From assembly GCA_963664035.2 (NCBI GenBank), contig OY760867.2, positions 1,550,001-1,614,000 of the forward strand: DNA of 64,000 bases, in the 5' to 3' direction. This document shows, piece after piece, positions 15,578 through 24,214 of this stretch; position 1 is the stretch's first letter; each line of letters starts with the position of its first letter. The DNA comes from G958296245 sp963664035. GTDB lineage: Bacteria > Chloroflexota > Dehalococcoidia > Lucifugimonadales > G958296245. The notes under the pieces were generated by a model that had not been told where the DNA came from, ran no database searches, and worked only from the letters and a program-made list of their open reading frames with translations. Both the position numbers and the translations under genes were made by a program.

Positions 15578-16947
15578 CGGCGCGAGGGAGGCCGCCCAGG
15601 GTCCACCGCGACCTGACGCGGGGCGGCGTCCCCGGAAACCTCTGGTTCCTCGCGTGGCCGCAGTTGACGGAGGCCCTGCTCGGCGTCCTCGACCAGATCG
15701 CCGACCTGATATGGGTGGGCAGGCTCGGCTTCGAGGCCATCGCCGGCATGGGCGTGGTCCAGGGCATCGTGATGTCCGCCACCACCTTCAGGGTCGGCCT
15801 GGAGGTGGCGGCCAGGGCCATGATAGCGCGGGCCGTGGGGGCGGGCAGGACCGAGTACGCCAACCACGTGCTGCTCCAGTCGCTGACCGTCATGGGCGCC
15901 TTCTCGGCCGTCGTGGTGGTGCTGGGATGGACTATCACCGAGCCCGCGCTGCGCCTCTTCGGACTAAGCGACGAAGTGGTGCGCCAGGCCGCCCCCTACA
16001 TGCGGTTACAGCTCCTGGCGATGACGATATGGGGAGTCCACGGCATAACGGGCGGAGCGCTGCAGGCGTCCGGCGACGTCATGACGCCGCTGAAGTCGGA
16101 GACCGTCAGCAGGGTGGGGCACCTCGTGCTGAGCCCCATCTTGATATTCGGCTGGTTCGGGATGCCGTCCCTGGAGCTTGCAGGGGCGTCGGCGGCCAGC
16201 CTCATCGCCCGCGGCGCGGGCCTCGCGATCAACCTGTATGGCCTCTCATCCGGCTCGTCCAGGCTCCGGCTCAGGGTCCGCGACTACCGGTTCGACGGCC
16301 CGCTCGTGTGGCGGCTGCTCAGGATAGGGGTGCCCGCCTCGTTGACCGAGGTGCAGCGCGGCCTGTCGCGGCTCGCCGTCATGGGCATAGTCGCGCCGTT
16401 CGGGACCACGGCGATAGCCGCCTTCACGCTGGCGCGCCGCGCGGAGCTGGTCTCGTTCCAGGCGGGCCGGGCCGTCGGCAGGGCCTCCGGCGTCCTGGCC
16501 GGCCAGAACCTGGGCGCGGGCCAGCCCGAGCGAGCCAGGGCCGCCGTCTGGTGGGGCGTCGCCTGCTCCGGGCTGATAAGCCTCGCCCTCACCGCGGTCG
16601 TGCTCGCCTTCCCGTCGCAGATCGCGTCGTTCATCAACGCCGACGCCGCCTTCGTCGAGACCTCCGCGCCGTGGCTGGCCGTCATAGCGCTCGGCTACTT
16701 CTTCATGGCGGGCGTCTTCGTATTCGTGAACGCGCTGAACACGGCCGGCGAGACCGTAGTGCCCATGGTGGTCACCATAGCGTTGACCTGGAGCGTCGAG
16801 GTCCCCCTCGCCTTCGCGCTCTCCAGGTTCACACCCCTCGACCACATGGGCGTTCCGTGGGCGATCGTCGCCGGCATCGCGCTCCGGTTCGCGGTCCTCG
16901 CGGTCTACACGGCCAGGGGCGGATGGCTCCGCACCGGGGTCATATAG
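15574..16947 (+). CDS. MATE-family multidrug/cation antiporter
   Basis: A polytopic transporter of about 457 residues with 12 predicted helices in two repeated halves (WPQLTEALLGVLDQIADLIW and, for the second half, GVPASLTEVQRGLSRLAVMG). MATE proteins export cationic compounds using Na+ or H+ gradients. No ATG, GTG or TTG start is well placed. GGAGGAG (15562-15568) is followed 5 nt later by ATA at 15574, which overlaps the previous TAG in the usual 4-bp coupling pattern and lies exactly where Met is expected (before AARGRPPRVHRDL). The alternative is GTG 15511, which would overlap the previous gene by 67 bp and lacks spacing to a ribosome-binding site. Confidence 0.82.
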   Translation: MAARGRPPRVHRDLTRGGVPGNLWFLAWPQLTEALLGVLDQIADLIWVGRLGFEAIAGMGVVQGIVMSATTFRVGLEVAARAMIARAVGAGRTEYANHVLLQSLTVMGAFSAVVVVLGWTITEPALRLFGLSDEVVRQAAPYMRLQLLAMTIWGVHGITGGALQASGDVMTPLKSETVSRVGHLVLSPILIFGWFGMPSLELAGASAASLIARGAGLAINLYGLSSGSSRLRLRVRDYRFDGPLVWRLLRIGVPASLTEVQRGLSRLAVMGIVAPFGTTAIAAFTLARRAELVSFQAGRAVGRASGVLAGQNLGAGQPERARAAVWWGVACSGLISLALTAVVLAFPSQIASFINADAAFVETSAPWLAVIALGYFFMAGVFVFVNALNTAGETVVPMVVTIALTWSVEVPLAFALSRFTPLDHMGVPWAIVAGIALRFAVLAVYTARGGWLRTGVI

Positions 16948-16967
16948 CGGCCTCTACCGGGCCTAGG

Positions 16968-17204
16968 TCAAGCCCCGTCCGCTTCGCGCGCCTGCAAGAT
17001 GGCTGACGGCGGGACGCGTGTCCCCGTCACGTCCTTGCGGTCCCGGACCTCCCGCAGCCAGGCTTCGATCGAGGGGCGAGAAGCGATGCGCTCCAACTCG
17101 CCTCGGAGGAACTCCTGCATCGACTGGCGGCGAAGCGCGGCACGGACGGCAAGCTCGTCGCGTACTTCCTCTGGGACGCCTCGTATCGTGATCTGGACAG
17201 CCAT
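16968..17204 (-). CDS. FitA-like ribbon-helix-helix antitoxin, orphan
   Basis: A 78-residue protein starting MAVQITIRGVPEEVRDELAV, the FitA/Arc-type ribbon-helix-helix DNA-binding domain, followed by the helix RRQSMQEFLRGELERIASRP and a C-terminal tail that would hold a PIN toxin. The ATG at 17204 is preferred to the longer in-frame start at 17255 because it fits the family. FitA-type genes are normally followed at once by a PIN toxin. Here the stop is 21 bp from the convergent MATE gene and no toxin fragment is readable, so the antitoxin is alone. Confidence 0.75.
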   Translation of the reverse strand: MAVQITIRGVPEEVRDELAVRAALRRQSMQEFLRGELERIASRPSIEAWLREVRDRKDVTGTRVPPSAILQAREADGA

Positions 17205-17241
17205 GACGGCATCATGACATTGATGACATCTGGAAAGCAAG

Positions 17242-17340
17242 CCCAAATCCCCCACCTAAATGGCGGTGACGCTCTATGGCAAGGGGGAGGGCTGGTTTGA
17301 AACCAGCCCCTACGGGGTGATGGCCGATAGATATGGCGCT
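17242..17340. repeat. Family A palindromic repeat, inverted and truncated copy
   Basis: The inverted-repeat end CCCAAATCCCCCACCT is intact at 17242. The central palindrome is at about 17290-17310, in opposite orientation to the copy at 4452. Similarity stops after GATATGGCGCT at 17340, where the other terminal repeat is missing. Confidence 0.75.
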
Positions 17341-17344
17341 AAAG

Positions 17345-17374
17345 TGTTCCATTCTGTTCCATTTTGTTCCGTTT
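17345..17374. repeat. Three tandem decamers TGTTCC(A/G)TT(C/T)
   Basis: TGTTCCATTC, TGTTCCATTT and TGTTCCGTTT follow each other without a gap, so the same face of the helix is presented every turn. The rest of the gap from 17375 to about 17600 shows no credible gene; open frames there have no ribosome-binding site or recognisable protein. The decamers could be an operator for the glutamine synthetase promoter 225 bp further on, but nothing proves this. Confidence 0.45.
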
Positions 17375-17599
17375 CCTATCTGGGCTTCGGGTCTCTTGGA
17401 AGGGTGTCGGAACGCCTTTGGGCTACGAACGGACCGTGATCGGGGCGGATTCGGACGACTTTGGAACGGCGCTCCGGGCGTCGGTCCTGTCTGTCGTCCA
17501 GGCAGGCGCCGCACGGTATGTGTGTGTTGGCGTGCATGGGGACATGTTAGCACGGGCGTTCGCGGGTGTCAAACGCGACGGGATTCAAGCAGCGGGCGG

Positions 17600-17628
17600 T
17601 TGCGGCCCCATACGCCCGATGCTATAGT
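17600..17628 (+). promoter_or_regulatory. Promoter of the glutamine synthetase gene
   Basis: TTGCGG (17600-17605) and TATAGT (17623-17628) are separated by 17 bp. A start point near 17635 would leave a leader of about 38 nt, ending in the AGGAG ribosome-binding site at 17662-17666. Confidence 0.6.
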
Positions 17629-17672
17629 TGTCAGCCCGAACCCATGCCCACCGGCTAGCGCAGGAGACCGCG

Positions 17673-19031
17673 ATGGCTACCTTGGAACAGGTCCAGCAGA
17701 GCATCGAGGATGACCGGATCGAGTACCTGCTCGTCCAGTTCGTCGATATAAACGGCTCCCCCAAGGTCAAGATGGTGCCGGCCAACCACCTCGAAGACGT
17801 CGTGGTCGAGGGCGCGGGCTTCGCCGGCGCAGCCGTCCAGGGGCTCGGCCAGGGGCCGCACTCGCACGACATGATGGCCCGCGTCGACCTCGACACCTAC
17901 AGCGTCGCGCCCTGGATCGAGGGCGTCGCTCGACTCGCCTCCGACCTCTACGTGGACGACGAGCCATACATGTACTGCCCACGCCAGAACCTCAAGCGCG
18001 TGCTCGCCGCCGCCAGGGACGAGGGCTACGTATTCAACGTCGGCATCGAGCCGGAGCACTTCCTCGTCACGAGGGACGAGAACGGCTCCATCTCCATCTG
18101 GGACCCCAACAACGTCGATACCCTCGACAAGCCCTGCTACGACTTCAAGGGCATCTCCAACGTCATCGGCTACCTCCGGGACCTGATGGACGGCATGGCC
18201 CGCGTCGGCTGGGACGTCTACCAGTCCGACCACGAGGACGCCAACGGCCAGTACGAGATCAATTTCGTCTACAGCGACGTGCTCACCACCGCCGACCGGT
18301 ACACCTTCTTCAAGATGATGACCAGCCAGTACGCCCAGCAGCACGGCGCCATCGCCACCCACATGCCAAAGCCATTCACCGACAGGACCGGCAGCGGCGG
18401 CCACGTCCACTTCCACGTCGCCGACGCCGACTCGGGCGACAACCTCTTCCTCGACGAGGGCGACGGCCGCAACCTCGGTCTCTCCGAATTCGCCTACCAC
18501 TTCATCGGCGGCATCTTCGCCCACGCCCCGGCCCTGTGCGCCGTCAACTCGCCCACCGTCAACTGCTACAAGCGCCTCCAGGTCGGCGCGGGGCTGACCG
18601 GCGCCCGCTCCGGCTTCACCTGGACGCCCGCATTCGTCTCCTACGGCGACAACAACAGGACCCAGATGATCCGCACCGCCGGCCCCGGCCACCTCGAAGA
18701 CCGCACCATCTCCGCCGCCTGCAACCCCTACCTCTCCATGGCCGCCTACCTCACCGCCGGCCTCGACGGCGTGAGGCGCGGCCTCGACCCCGGAGAGCCC
18801 CACTTGGGCAACCTGTACGACCTTGGCCTGGACGAGATCAGGCGCAGGGGCATCCGCCAGCTTCCCCAGACCCTCGCCGAAGCCGTCGCCGAGCTGCGCG
18901 CCGACGAGGTAGTCCAGGGAGCCCTCGGCCCCATCTACGACGAGTTCGTGACCCTCAAAGAGGCCGAGTGGCGCGACTACCACAGCCAGGTCTCCCAGTG
19001 GGAGATCGACCGCTACCTCACCATGTTCTAG
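17673..19031 (+). CDS. glnT: Type III (GlnT-like) glutamine synthetase family enzyme
   Basis: A 452-residue enzyme of the glutamine synthetase superfamily, GlnT / gamma-glutamylmethylamide synthetase branch. It should ligate ammonia, methylamine or another amine to glutamate with ATP. Active-site blocks are NVGIEPEHFLV (metal Glu), SDHEDANGQYEINF (metal Glu), GSGGHVHFH (metal His), NSPTVNCYKRL and FVSYGDNNRTQMIR (substrate and phosphate Arg). The adenylylation-site loop of GlnA type I is not seen. ATG 17673 with AGGAG is preferred to the in-frame start at 17628. Members of this branch often serve methylamine or polyamine catabolism; no methylamine genes are next to it, so the amine is open. 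Confidence 0.85.
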   Translation: MATLEQVQQSIEDDRIEYLLVQFVDINGSPKVKMVPANHLEDVVVEGAGFAGAAVQGLGQGPHSHDMMARVDLDTYSVAPWIEGVARLASDLYVDDEPYMYCPRQNLKRVLAAARDEGYVFNVGIEPEHFLVTRDENGSISIWDPNNVDTLDKPCYDFKGISNVIGYLRDLMDGMARVGWDVYQSDHEDANGQYEINFVYSDVLTTADRYTFFKMMTSQYAQQHGAIATHMPKPFTDRTGSGGHVHFHVADADSGDNLFLDEGDGRNLGLSEFAYHFIGGIFAHAPALCAVNSPTVNCYKRLQVGAGLTGARSGFTWTPAFVSYGDNNRTQMIRTAGPGHLEDRTISAACNPYLSMAAYLTAGLDGVRRGLDPGEPHLGNLYDLGLDEIRRRGIRQLPQTLAEAVAELRADEVVQGALGPIYDEFVTLKEAEWRDYHSQVSQWEIDRYLTMF

Positions 19032-19069
19032 CCTCAAGAACGCTTGGAGACCTTGCATACCATAGAGTC

Positions 19070-19107
19070 CCTTCCCCCCTCTGCGGGGGAAGGTTAGGAT
19101 GGGGGCA
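19070..19107. repeat. Family B hairpin repeat
   Basis: CCTTCCCCC (19070-19078) pairs with GGGGGAAGG (19085-19093) and is followed by TTAGGATGGGGGCAG. It resembles the copies at 36381 and 51711 and the divergent copy at 21884. It lies between glnT and the NTF2-like gene, just before the latter's ribosome-binding site. Confidence 0.65.
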
Positions 19108-19128
19108 GATACCGAGGAGGAACGTAAG

Positions 19129-19518
19129 ATGAGTACGACCGCAGAAAAGCAGATGACGGTGGAGATACTGGCGGAGTTCGCCGACGCCTGGACGAGGCAC
19201 GACCTCGACGCCCTCATGTCCTTCATGTCCGACGACTGCAAGTTCCAGCTATCCATCGGCCCCGACATAGACGGCGCCAGCTTCGTGGGACGCGACCAGG
19301 TCCGCGAAGGCTACAAGAAGGTCCTCGACCTCTTCCCGGACGGCCAGTGGGTCGACGACAGCCATTTCGTCGCCGGCGACCGCGGGGTCTCCGAGTGGAC
19401 CTTCAAGGCCACGGGCCCCGACGGCAACCAGATCGAGGTCCGCGGCTGCGACATCTTCACCTTCCACGGCGACAAGATTTCGGTCAAGAACTCCTTCCGG
19501 AAGACGCGGACCTCCTGA
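19129..19518 (+). CDS. NTF2/SnoaL-like fold protein
   Basis: A 129-residue protein with the SnoaL-like pattern: an N-terminal helix ending LAEFADAWTRHDLDALMSFM, then SDDCKFQL, GRDQVREGYKKVLDLFPD, and paired strands SEWTFKATGPDGNQIEVRG and CDIFTFHGDKISVKN. Members bind or isomerise small hydrophobic ligands or have no enzyme activity. ATG 19129 follows GAGGAGG at ideal spacing; the longer frame from 19099 only adds translated repeat DNA. It may be transcribed with glnT, 97 bp upstream. Confidence 0.8.
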   Translation: MSTTAEKQMTVEILAEFADAWTRHDLDALMSFMSDDCKFQLSIGPDIDGASFVGRDQVREGYKKVLDLFPDGQWVDDSHFVAGDRGVSEWTFKATGPDGNQIEVRGCDIFTFHGDKISVKNSFRKTRTS

Positions 19519-19528
19519 GAGAGGGAAT

Positions 19529-20341
19529 ATGGAATCGACTCCAAACGGGCCGGTCTCGCTGATCGACGCGGTCGGCATATACCTGAACAGCCTCAAGAAG
19601 AAGGACGGTTCGAAGCAGCAGCACGTAATGCGGTTTGCCCAGTGGGCCGGCGGCGACCGGCCCATGAACGGGCTCAAGCCCTCCGAGATCGACCAGTTCG
19701 GCCAGGACACGATGGGCCTCAGCGGCGGCGACCACGCCGTCGAGCGCCTCCAGGAGGTGAAGCGCTTCCTCTCCTTCGCCCAGAAGAAGGGCCTCATCGA
19801 GGTCAAGCTCGCCCAGCACCTGCGCGTTCCCAGGGCAGGGACCAAGACGAGGCGCGCGGCGCGCAAAGACGAGCCGGAACGCGAGGTCCTAAGCCCCGAC
19901 GCCCACCGCCTCCTCCTCGAGGAGCTGGAGGAGAAGCGGGCGCAGAGGGGTCCCATCGCCCGTGACATCGCGCGAGCGGCCGCCGACAAGGACGTCAGGG
20001 AGAACGCCCCCCTCGAGGCGGCCCGCGAGCAGCTGGGCCTCGTCGAGTCGAGGATCCGCGAGATAGAGCGCACCCTCGAAAACGCCGTCGTGATCGACCC
20101 CGCGGCCAAGGGCAAGGGCTCGGCGGTGGCCATCGGCTCGCACGTCAAGCTCCAGGACCTCGCCTCCGGCAGGCAGGTCGGCTACACCGTCGTCAGCGCC
20201 CTGGAGGCCAACCCGCGCGAGAGCAAGATTTCCGGCGCCTCCCCCGTAGGCCAGGCGCTCATGAAAAAGGTCCCCGGCCAGGAGGTCGAAGTCTCCACCC
20301 CCAGGGGCAAGCAGCGCTACAAAGTCCTCAGCGTCACCTGA
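19529..20341 (+). CDS. GreA/GreB-type transcription factor fused to an integrase SAM-like N-domain
   Basis: A 270-residue fusion. Residues 10-100 (SLIDAVGIYLNSLKKKDGSK, MRFAQWAGGDRPMNGLKPSE, RFLSFAQKKGLIE) have the pattern of the SAM-like core-binding domain of tyrosine recombinases. There is no recombinase catalytic domain. Residues 120-190 match the GreA coiled coil: ARDIARAAADKDVRENAPLE, with the tip acids equivalent to E. coli GreA Asp41 and Glu44 at about 155 and 158, then AAREQLGLVESRIREIER. Residues 200-270 form the FKBP-like C-domain (GSHVKLQDL, SPVGQALMKKVPGQEVEVST). It should bind the RNA polymerase secondary channel and trigger transcript cleavage. What the extra domain does is unknown. 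Confidence 0.82.
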   Translation: MESTPNGPVSLIDAVGIYLNSLKKKDGSKQQHVMRFAQWAGGDRPMNGLKPSEIDQFGQDTMGLSGGDHAVERLQEVKRFLSFAQKKGLIEVKLAQHLRVPRAGTKTRRAARKDEPEREVLSPDAHRLLLEELEEKRAQRGPIARDIARAAADKDVRENAPLEAAREQLGLVESRIREIERTLENAVVIDPAAKGKGSAVAIGSHVKLQDLASGRQVGYTVVSALEANPRESKISGASPVGQALMKKVPGQEVEVSTPRGKQRYKVLSVT

Positions 20342-20378
20342 ACTCCGTCTGCGGCGGTCTCCTCGAGGCCGGCATCTG

Positions 20379-20413
20379 CGGAAGCAATGGCGATGTGTGG
20401 TATCTTATGCAAG
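20379..20413. repeat. 35-bp direct repeat, left copy (flanks the PIN islet)
   Basis: It begins CGGAAGCAA and ends with an 18-bp stretch, TGTGGTATCTTATGCAAG, shared exactly with the copy at 21821. Overall identity is 32 of 35. TGTGGTATCTT also resembles an extended -10 promoter box and lies 46 bp before the gene at 20459. Confidence 0.8.
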
Positions 20414-20458
20414 CTGTCGAGTGTCGTGTTGCCTTGAGCCTGCGTGAGGGTCACCTAG

Positions 20459-21247
20459 ATGGCGAACCGGATAACGTTCGTGATCAACCCCGATGACGAG
20501 TCCGCATCGGTTGGTCTGCTCCTCAAGTCGCTGCACGACATCAGTCGGCTGCTGCGAGACGTAGACTACGCAGTCTACGGGGCCAAGAACCGCCACCGGT
20601 GGGTAGTCCATGAGCTCAAGTCTAGTGCTCCGAGCATCACCTTGCAGCCCGAACAGGGCGATGGTGAAGCCGTCCAAGCGATCGGTGCGGGCCTCCACGC
20701 CATAACGACCGGAACTGACCAACCGCCTCCCTACTTCACGGAACAGGTACTGGAGGACCTCAAGGGAATGAGGAGGCTGTTCGGCGGGAAGAGTAAAGCT
20801 AGATCAATGTCCGTGCTGGTGAATCATGAGGAGACGGCTACGATACGGCGTGACATTGCCGAGAAAGCGAGCCGAATCCTCACTGCCGGCTACCACAACC
20901 TCGGCTCGTTGGAAGGAACCTTGGAAGCCATCAACGTCCACGGCAGGCCCACCGTAACAATCTGGGATAGGGTAAGCAGGTCGCCCGTCCGATGCCTGAT
21001 CCCCAAGAGCGATGAGTGGATTGCTCACGTCAAGAGCCTCCTTGCCAGGAGGGTCTTGGTCACGGGCGAGGTCCACTATTTCGTCAATGGCGCTCCGCGA
21101 TCGGTTTCCGGTGTAATCGAGATAGAAGACGCAACCCCCGACGCGAACCTGCCAAGGGCGGAGTTCGGTTCGATCCCCAATAGACGGGTACGCGAAGTAG
21201 GCGCTGCGGAGTGGCTCAGTTCTATCCGAGGGGTGAGCGGAAGGTAG
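20459..21247 (+). CDS. Unknown protein paired with a PIN-domain toxin
   Basis: A 262-residue protein that I do not recognise. It has no signal peptide or membrane segment. The N-terminal half (ITFVINPDDESASVGLLLKS, VDYAVYGAKNRHRWVVHELK, VQAIGAGLHAI) looks like an alpha/beta domain, and the C-terminal half contains a beta-rich region (RRVLVTGEVHYFVNGAPRSV, GVIEIEDATP). It ends in DNA 2 bp before the PIN toxin start, so the two are surely co-transcribed. Composition is lower in GC than the flanking GreA-like and E1beta genes. The position suggests an antitoxin or regulator of the toxin, or the sensor of a two-gene defence module. That is inference only. Confidence 0.6.
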   Translation: MANRITFVINPDDESASVGLLLKSLHDISRLLRDVDYAVYGAKNRHRWVVHELKSSAPSITLQPEQGDGEAVQAIGAGLHAITTGTDQPPPYFTEQVLEDLKGMRRLFGGKSKARSMSVLVNHEETATIRRDIAEKASRILTAGYHNLGSLEGTLEAINVHGRPTVTIWDRVSRSPVRCLIPKSDEWIAHVKSLLARRVLVTGEVHYFVNGAPRSVSGVIEIEDATPDANLPRAEFGSIPNRRVREVGAAEWLSSIRGVSGR

Positions 21248-21249
21248 CG

Positions 21250-21720
21250 ATGCCACTGCCTCGCCGCCTGTGGGATTCCTGCGTCATCATCGACTACCTC
21301 GGGGGAAGGGAAGATGTAGCAAGGGCTTGCTCGGAGATTATCGACCAAGCTGAACGAGGAGAGATCGAGATAGTCGTCTCCGTGATAGCGACTATCGAGG
21401 TCGCCTATCTCGCCGGCTCCGACGATCAGGACTCCGAAGCGAGGATTCGAGAACTATTTGGACGGCGCTACATCATCCCTGCGGCCATCGACGTGCGAGT
21501 GGCCTCGCTGGCCAGGCATCTCATCAGGAAATACAGATCCGGACCCAAGATAAAGCCGCCTGACGCGGCGCATCTCGCTACGGCTCTCCAATTGAATATA
21601 CCGGTGGTCGAAACGACGGACCCGGACTTATTGAGACTCGACGGACTCGAAGGAGATCCGCCCATCACAATCCGCTTTCCATTCTACGAGGGGCCTATGA
21701 GGATGCAGGGTATCGATTAG
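21250..21720 (+). CDS. PIN-domain (VapC-like) ribonuclease toxin
   Basis: A 156-residue protein starting MPLPRRLWDSCVIIDYLGG. The PIN acids are seen in WDSCVIIDYL (Asp), IATIEVAYLAG (Glu), KPPDAAHLATALQ (Asp) and VETTDPDLLRL (Asp). It should cleave RNA in a Mg2+-dependent manner. The ATG at 21250 follows the partner gene's stop by 2 bp. The usual small AbrB/RHH antitoxin is missing; the upstream protein is 262 residues, which is large for an antitoxin. The whole pair is bracketed by the 35-bp direct repeats at 20379 and 21821. Confidence 0.82.
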   Translation: MPLPRRLWDSCVIIDYLGGREDVARACSEIIDQAERGEIEIVVSVIATIEVAYLAGSDDQDSEARIRELFGRRYIIPAAIDVRVASLARHLIRKYRSGPKIKPPDAAHLATALQLNIPVVETTDPDLLRLDGLEGDPPITIRFPFYEGPMRMQGID

Positions 21721-21820
21721 GGGAGGCTGGCGGCCATGTTGCACGGGTCGCCTCGAGGCGGGTCGCTTGGAGTCGTTGTCACCCTGTCGTCCCAGACTCC
21801 CCCAGACTCCCCCTGACAGT

Positions 21821-21855
21821 CGGAAGCAACCGCGATATGTGGTATCTTATGCAAG
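21821..21855. repeat. 35-bp direct repeat, right copy
   Basis: It matches 20379-20413 at 32 of 35 positions, with the last 18 identical. It lies 66 bp upstream of the E1beta gene and may hold its -10 box. The 200-bp gap also contains two CCCAGACTCC units in tandem (21791-21810). Confidence 0.8.
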
Positions 21856-21883
21856 GCCGCCCATCGGGGCAGAAGCGTATTCT

Positions 21884-21915
21884 CCCTCCGTGCGGAGGGG
21901 ATTGAGGTGAGGCAA
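21884..21915. repeat. Family B-like hairpin with diverged stem
   Basis: CCCTCCG (21884-21890) pairs with CGGAGGG (21893-21899) and is followed by GATTGAGGTGAGG. The downstream tail matches family B, while the stem sequence differs but still pairs. It sits directly before the start of the E1beta gene. Confidence 0.55.
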
Positions 21916-21920
21916 GAGAT

Positions 21921-22973
<1,053 letters not shown>

Positions 22974-22983
22974 GAGGCAGCAG

Positions 22984-24153
22984 TTGGCCGTCGAGATCGT
23001 AATGCCCAAGCTCGGCATGGTTATGTCCGAGGGCACCGTCTCCCGCTGGGCCAAGACGGCGGGAGACTCCGTGTCCCAGGGCGAGCTCATCGCCGAGATC
23101 GAGACCGAGAAGATCAACTACGAGCTCGAGGCCACCGGCAGCGGCCTCTTCCACCCGGTCGTGGCCGAGGGCGCCGTCGTCCCCGTCGACGGCCTGCTGG
23201 GGTACCTGCTCGCCGAAGGCGAGGCCGTGCCCGAGGCGCAGCCGAAGAAGCCGTCCGCCGCCCCACGGCGCGCCCAGCGCCGCCGGGCCGCCCCAGGCAG
23301 GGCTGCGGGCGCCGGCGTGCGCTCCACGCCCGGCGCGCGCAGGCTCGCCGCCAAGCTCGGCGTGGACATCTCCGCCGTCACGCCCACAGGCCCCGGCGGC
23401 CGCGTCGTCGAGGCCGACGTGCGCGCCTTCGAGGCGCAGCCGAAAGAGGCCGCCGCCCCCGCGCTGCCCCCTGGCCTGCCGGAGCCGTCCGAGACGACGC
23501 CCCTCGCGGGCATGCGCAAGTCGATAGCGGACCACATGAAGGGCAGCCTTGCCGGCACCGCCCAGTTGTCCTTCTTCCTCGAGCTGGACGTGACCGACGC
23601 CCAGGCCCTCCGCAAGCAGGCGTCCTCCGGCGGCGAGACCATCGGCATGGCGCACGTCATCATGAAGGCTTGCGCCTCGGCGCTCGGCAGGAACCCCCAG
23701 CTGAACACCGTGCTCTCCGGCGGCGCGGTGCTGAGCTTCGACGGCGTAAACATGGGCGTCGCCGTCTCCCTCAGGGAGGGCCTCATAGTCCCCGTCGTGC
23801 GCGGCGTGGAGGGCAAGAGCATCCAGGCGCTCGCCGACGAGACCGCCGACCTCGCCGACAAGGCCAGGCGAGGCGCGCTGTCGCCCGACGAGGTGGCCGG
23901 CGGCACATTCACCATCAGCGTCCTCGGCAGCGTGGACGGCTTCACCCCCATCCTGAACGCCGGCCAGAGCGCCATCCTCGGCGTCGGCCGCTCCGTGGAG
24001 AAGCCGGTCGCCAGGAAGGGCGAGATCGTCGTGCGCGAGATGATGACCGTGAGCCTCACCGTCGACCACCAGGTGATCGACGGCGCAGTCGCCGCCAGCT
24101 TCCTCCGCAGGCTCCAGCAGCTAATCGAGCGCCCCGCCCCCCTCTTCAAGTAG
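22984..24153 (+). CDS. 2-oxoacid dehydrogenase E2 (dihydrolipoamide acyltransferase)
   Basis: A 389-residue core enzyme with three recognisable parts: an N-terminal lipoyl domain (IAEIETEKINYELEA, lipoylated Lys in ETEKIN), an Ala/Pro/Arg-rich linker, a peripheral-subunit-binding domain (STPGARRLAAKLGVDISAVT), and a C-terminal acyltransferase domain with the catalytic motif DHQVIDGAVAA (His and Asp). It moves the acyl group from E1 to CoA. The TTG start at 22984 has AGGAGG upstream, and the gene follows E1beta by 10 bp. The linker is unusually Arg-rich (RRAQRRRAAPGRAAG). Confidence 0.92.
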   Translation: MAVEIVMPKLGMVMSEGTVSRWAKTAGDSVSQGELIAEIETEKINYELEATGSGLFHPVVAEGAVVPVDGLLGYLLAEGEAVPEAQPKKPSAAPRRAQRRRAAPGRAAGAGVRSTPGARRLAAKLGVDISAVTPTGPGGRVVEADVRAFEAQPKEAAAPALPPGLPEPSETTPLAGMRKSIADHMKGSLAGTAQLSFFLELDVTDAQALRKQASSGGETIGMAHVIMKACASALGRNPQLNTVLSGGAVLSFDGVNMGVAVSLREGLIVPVVRGVEGKSIQALADETADLADKARRGALSPDEVAGGTFTISVLGSVDGFTPILNAGQSAILGVGRSVEKPVARKGEIVVREMMTVSLTVDHQVIDGAVAASFLRRLQQLIERPAPLFK

Positions 24154-24214
24154 CCCATGCGCCGGCGCTTCCCTTCCCACTTCGCGCTCCTTCGCGTCCT
24201 TAGTGGATGAAAGG

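Noticed and set aside
17333..17713. 126-residue plus-strand ORF between the FitA gene and glnT
   Set aside because: It starts inside the repeat, has no ribosome-binding site, no recognisable motif, and covers the promoter and leader of glnT.
17655..19268. 537-residue minus-strand frame opposite glnT
   Set aside because: Antisense shadow; glnT on the plus strand has all family motifs, promoter and ribosome-binding site.
24175..24208. CTTCGCG-CTCCTTCGCGTCC stretch before uvrC as a regulatory element
   Set aside because: It resembles a degenerate interspersed stretch at 55373-55403 and is probably repeat debris. No operator symmetry is visible.
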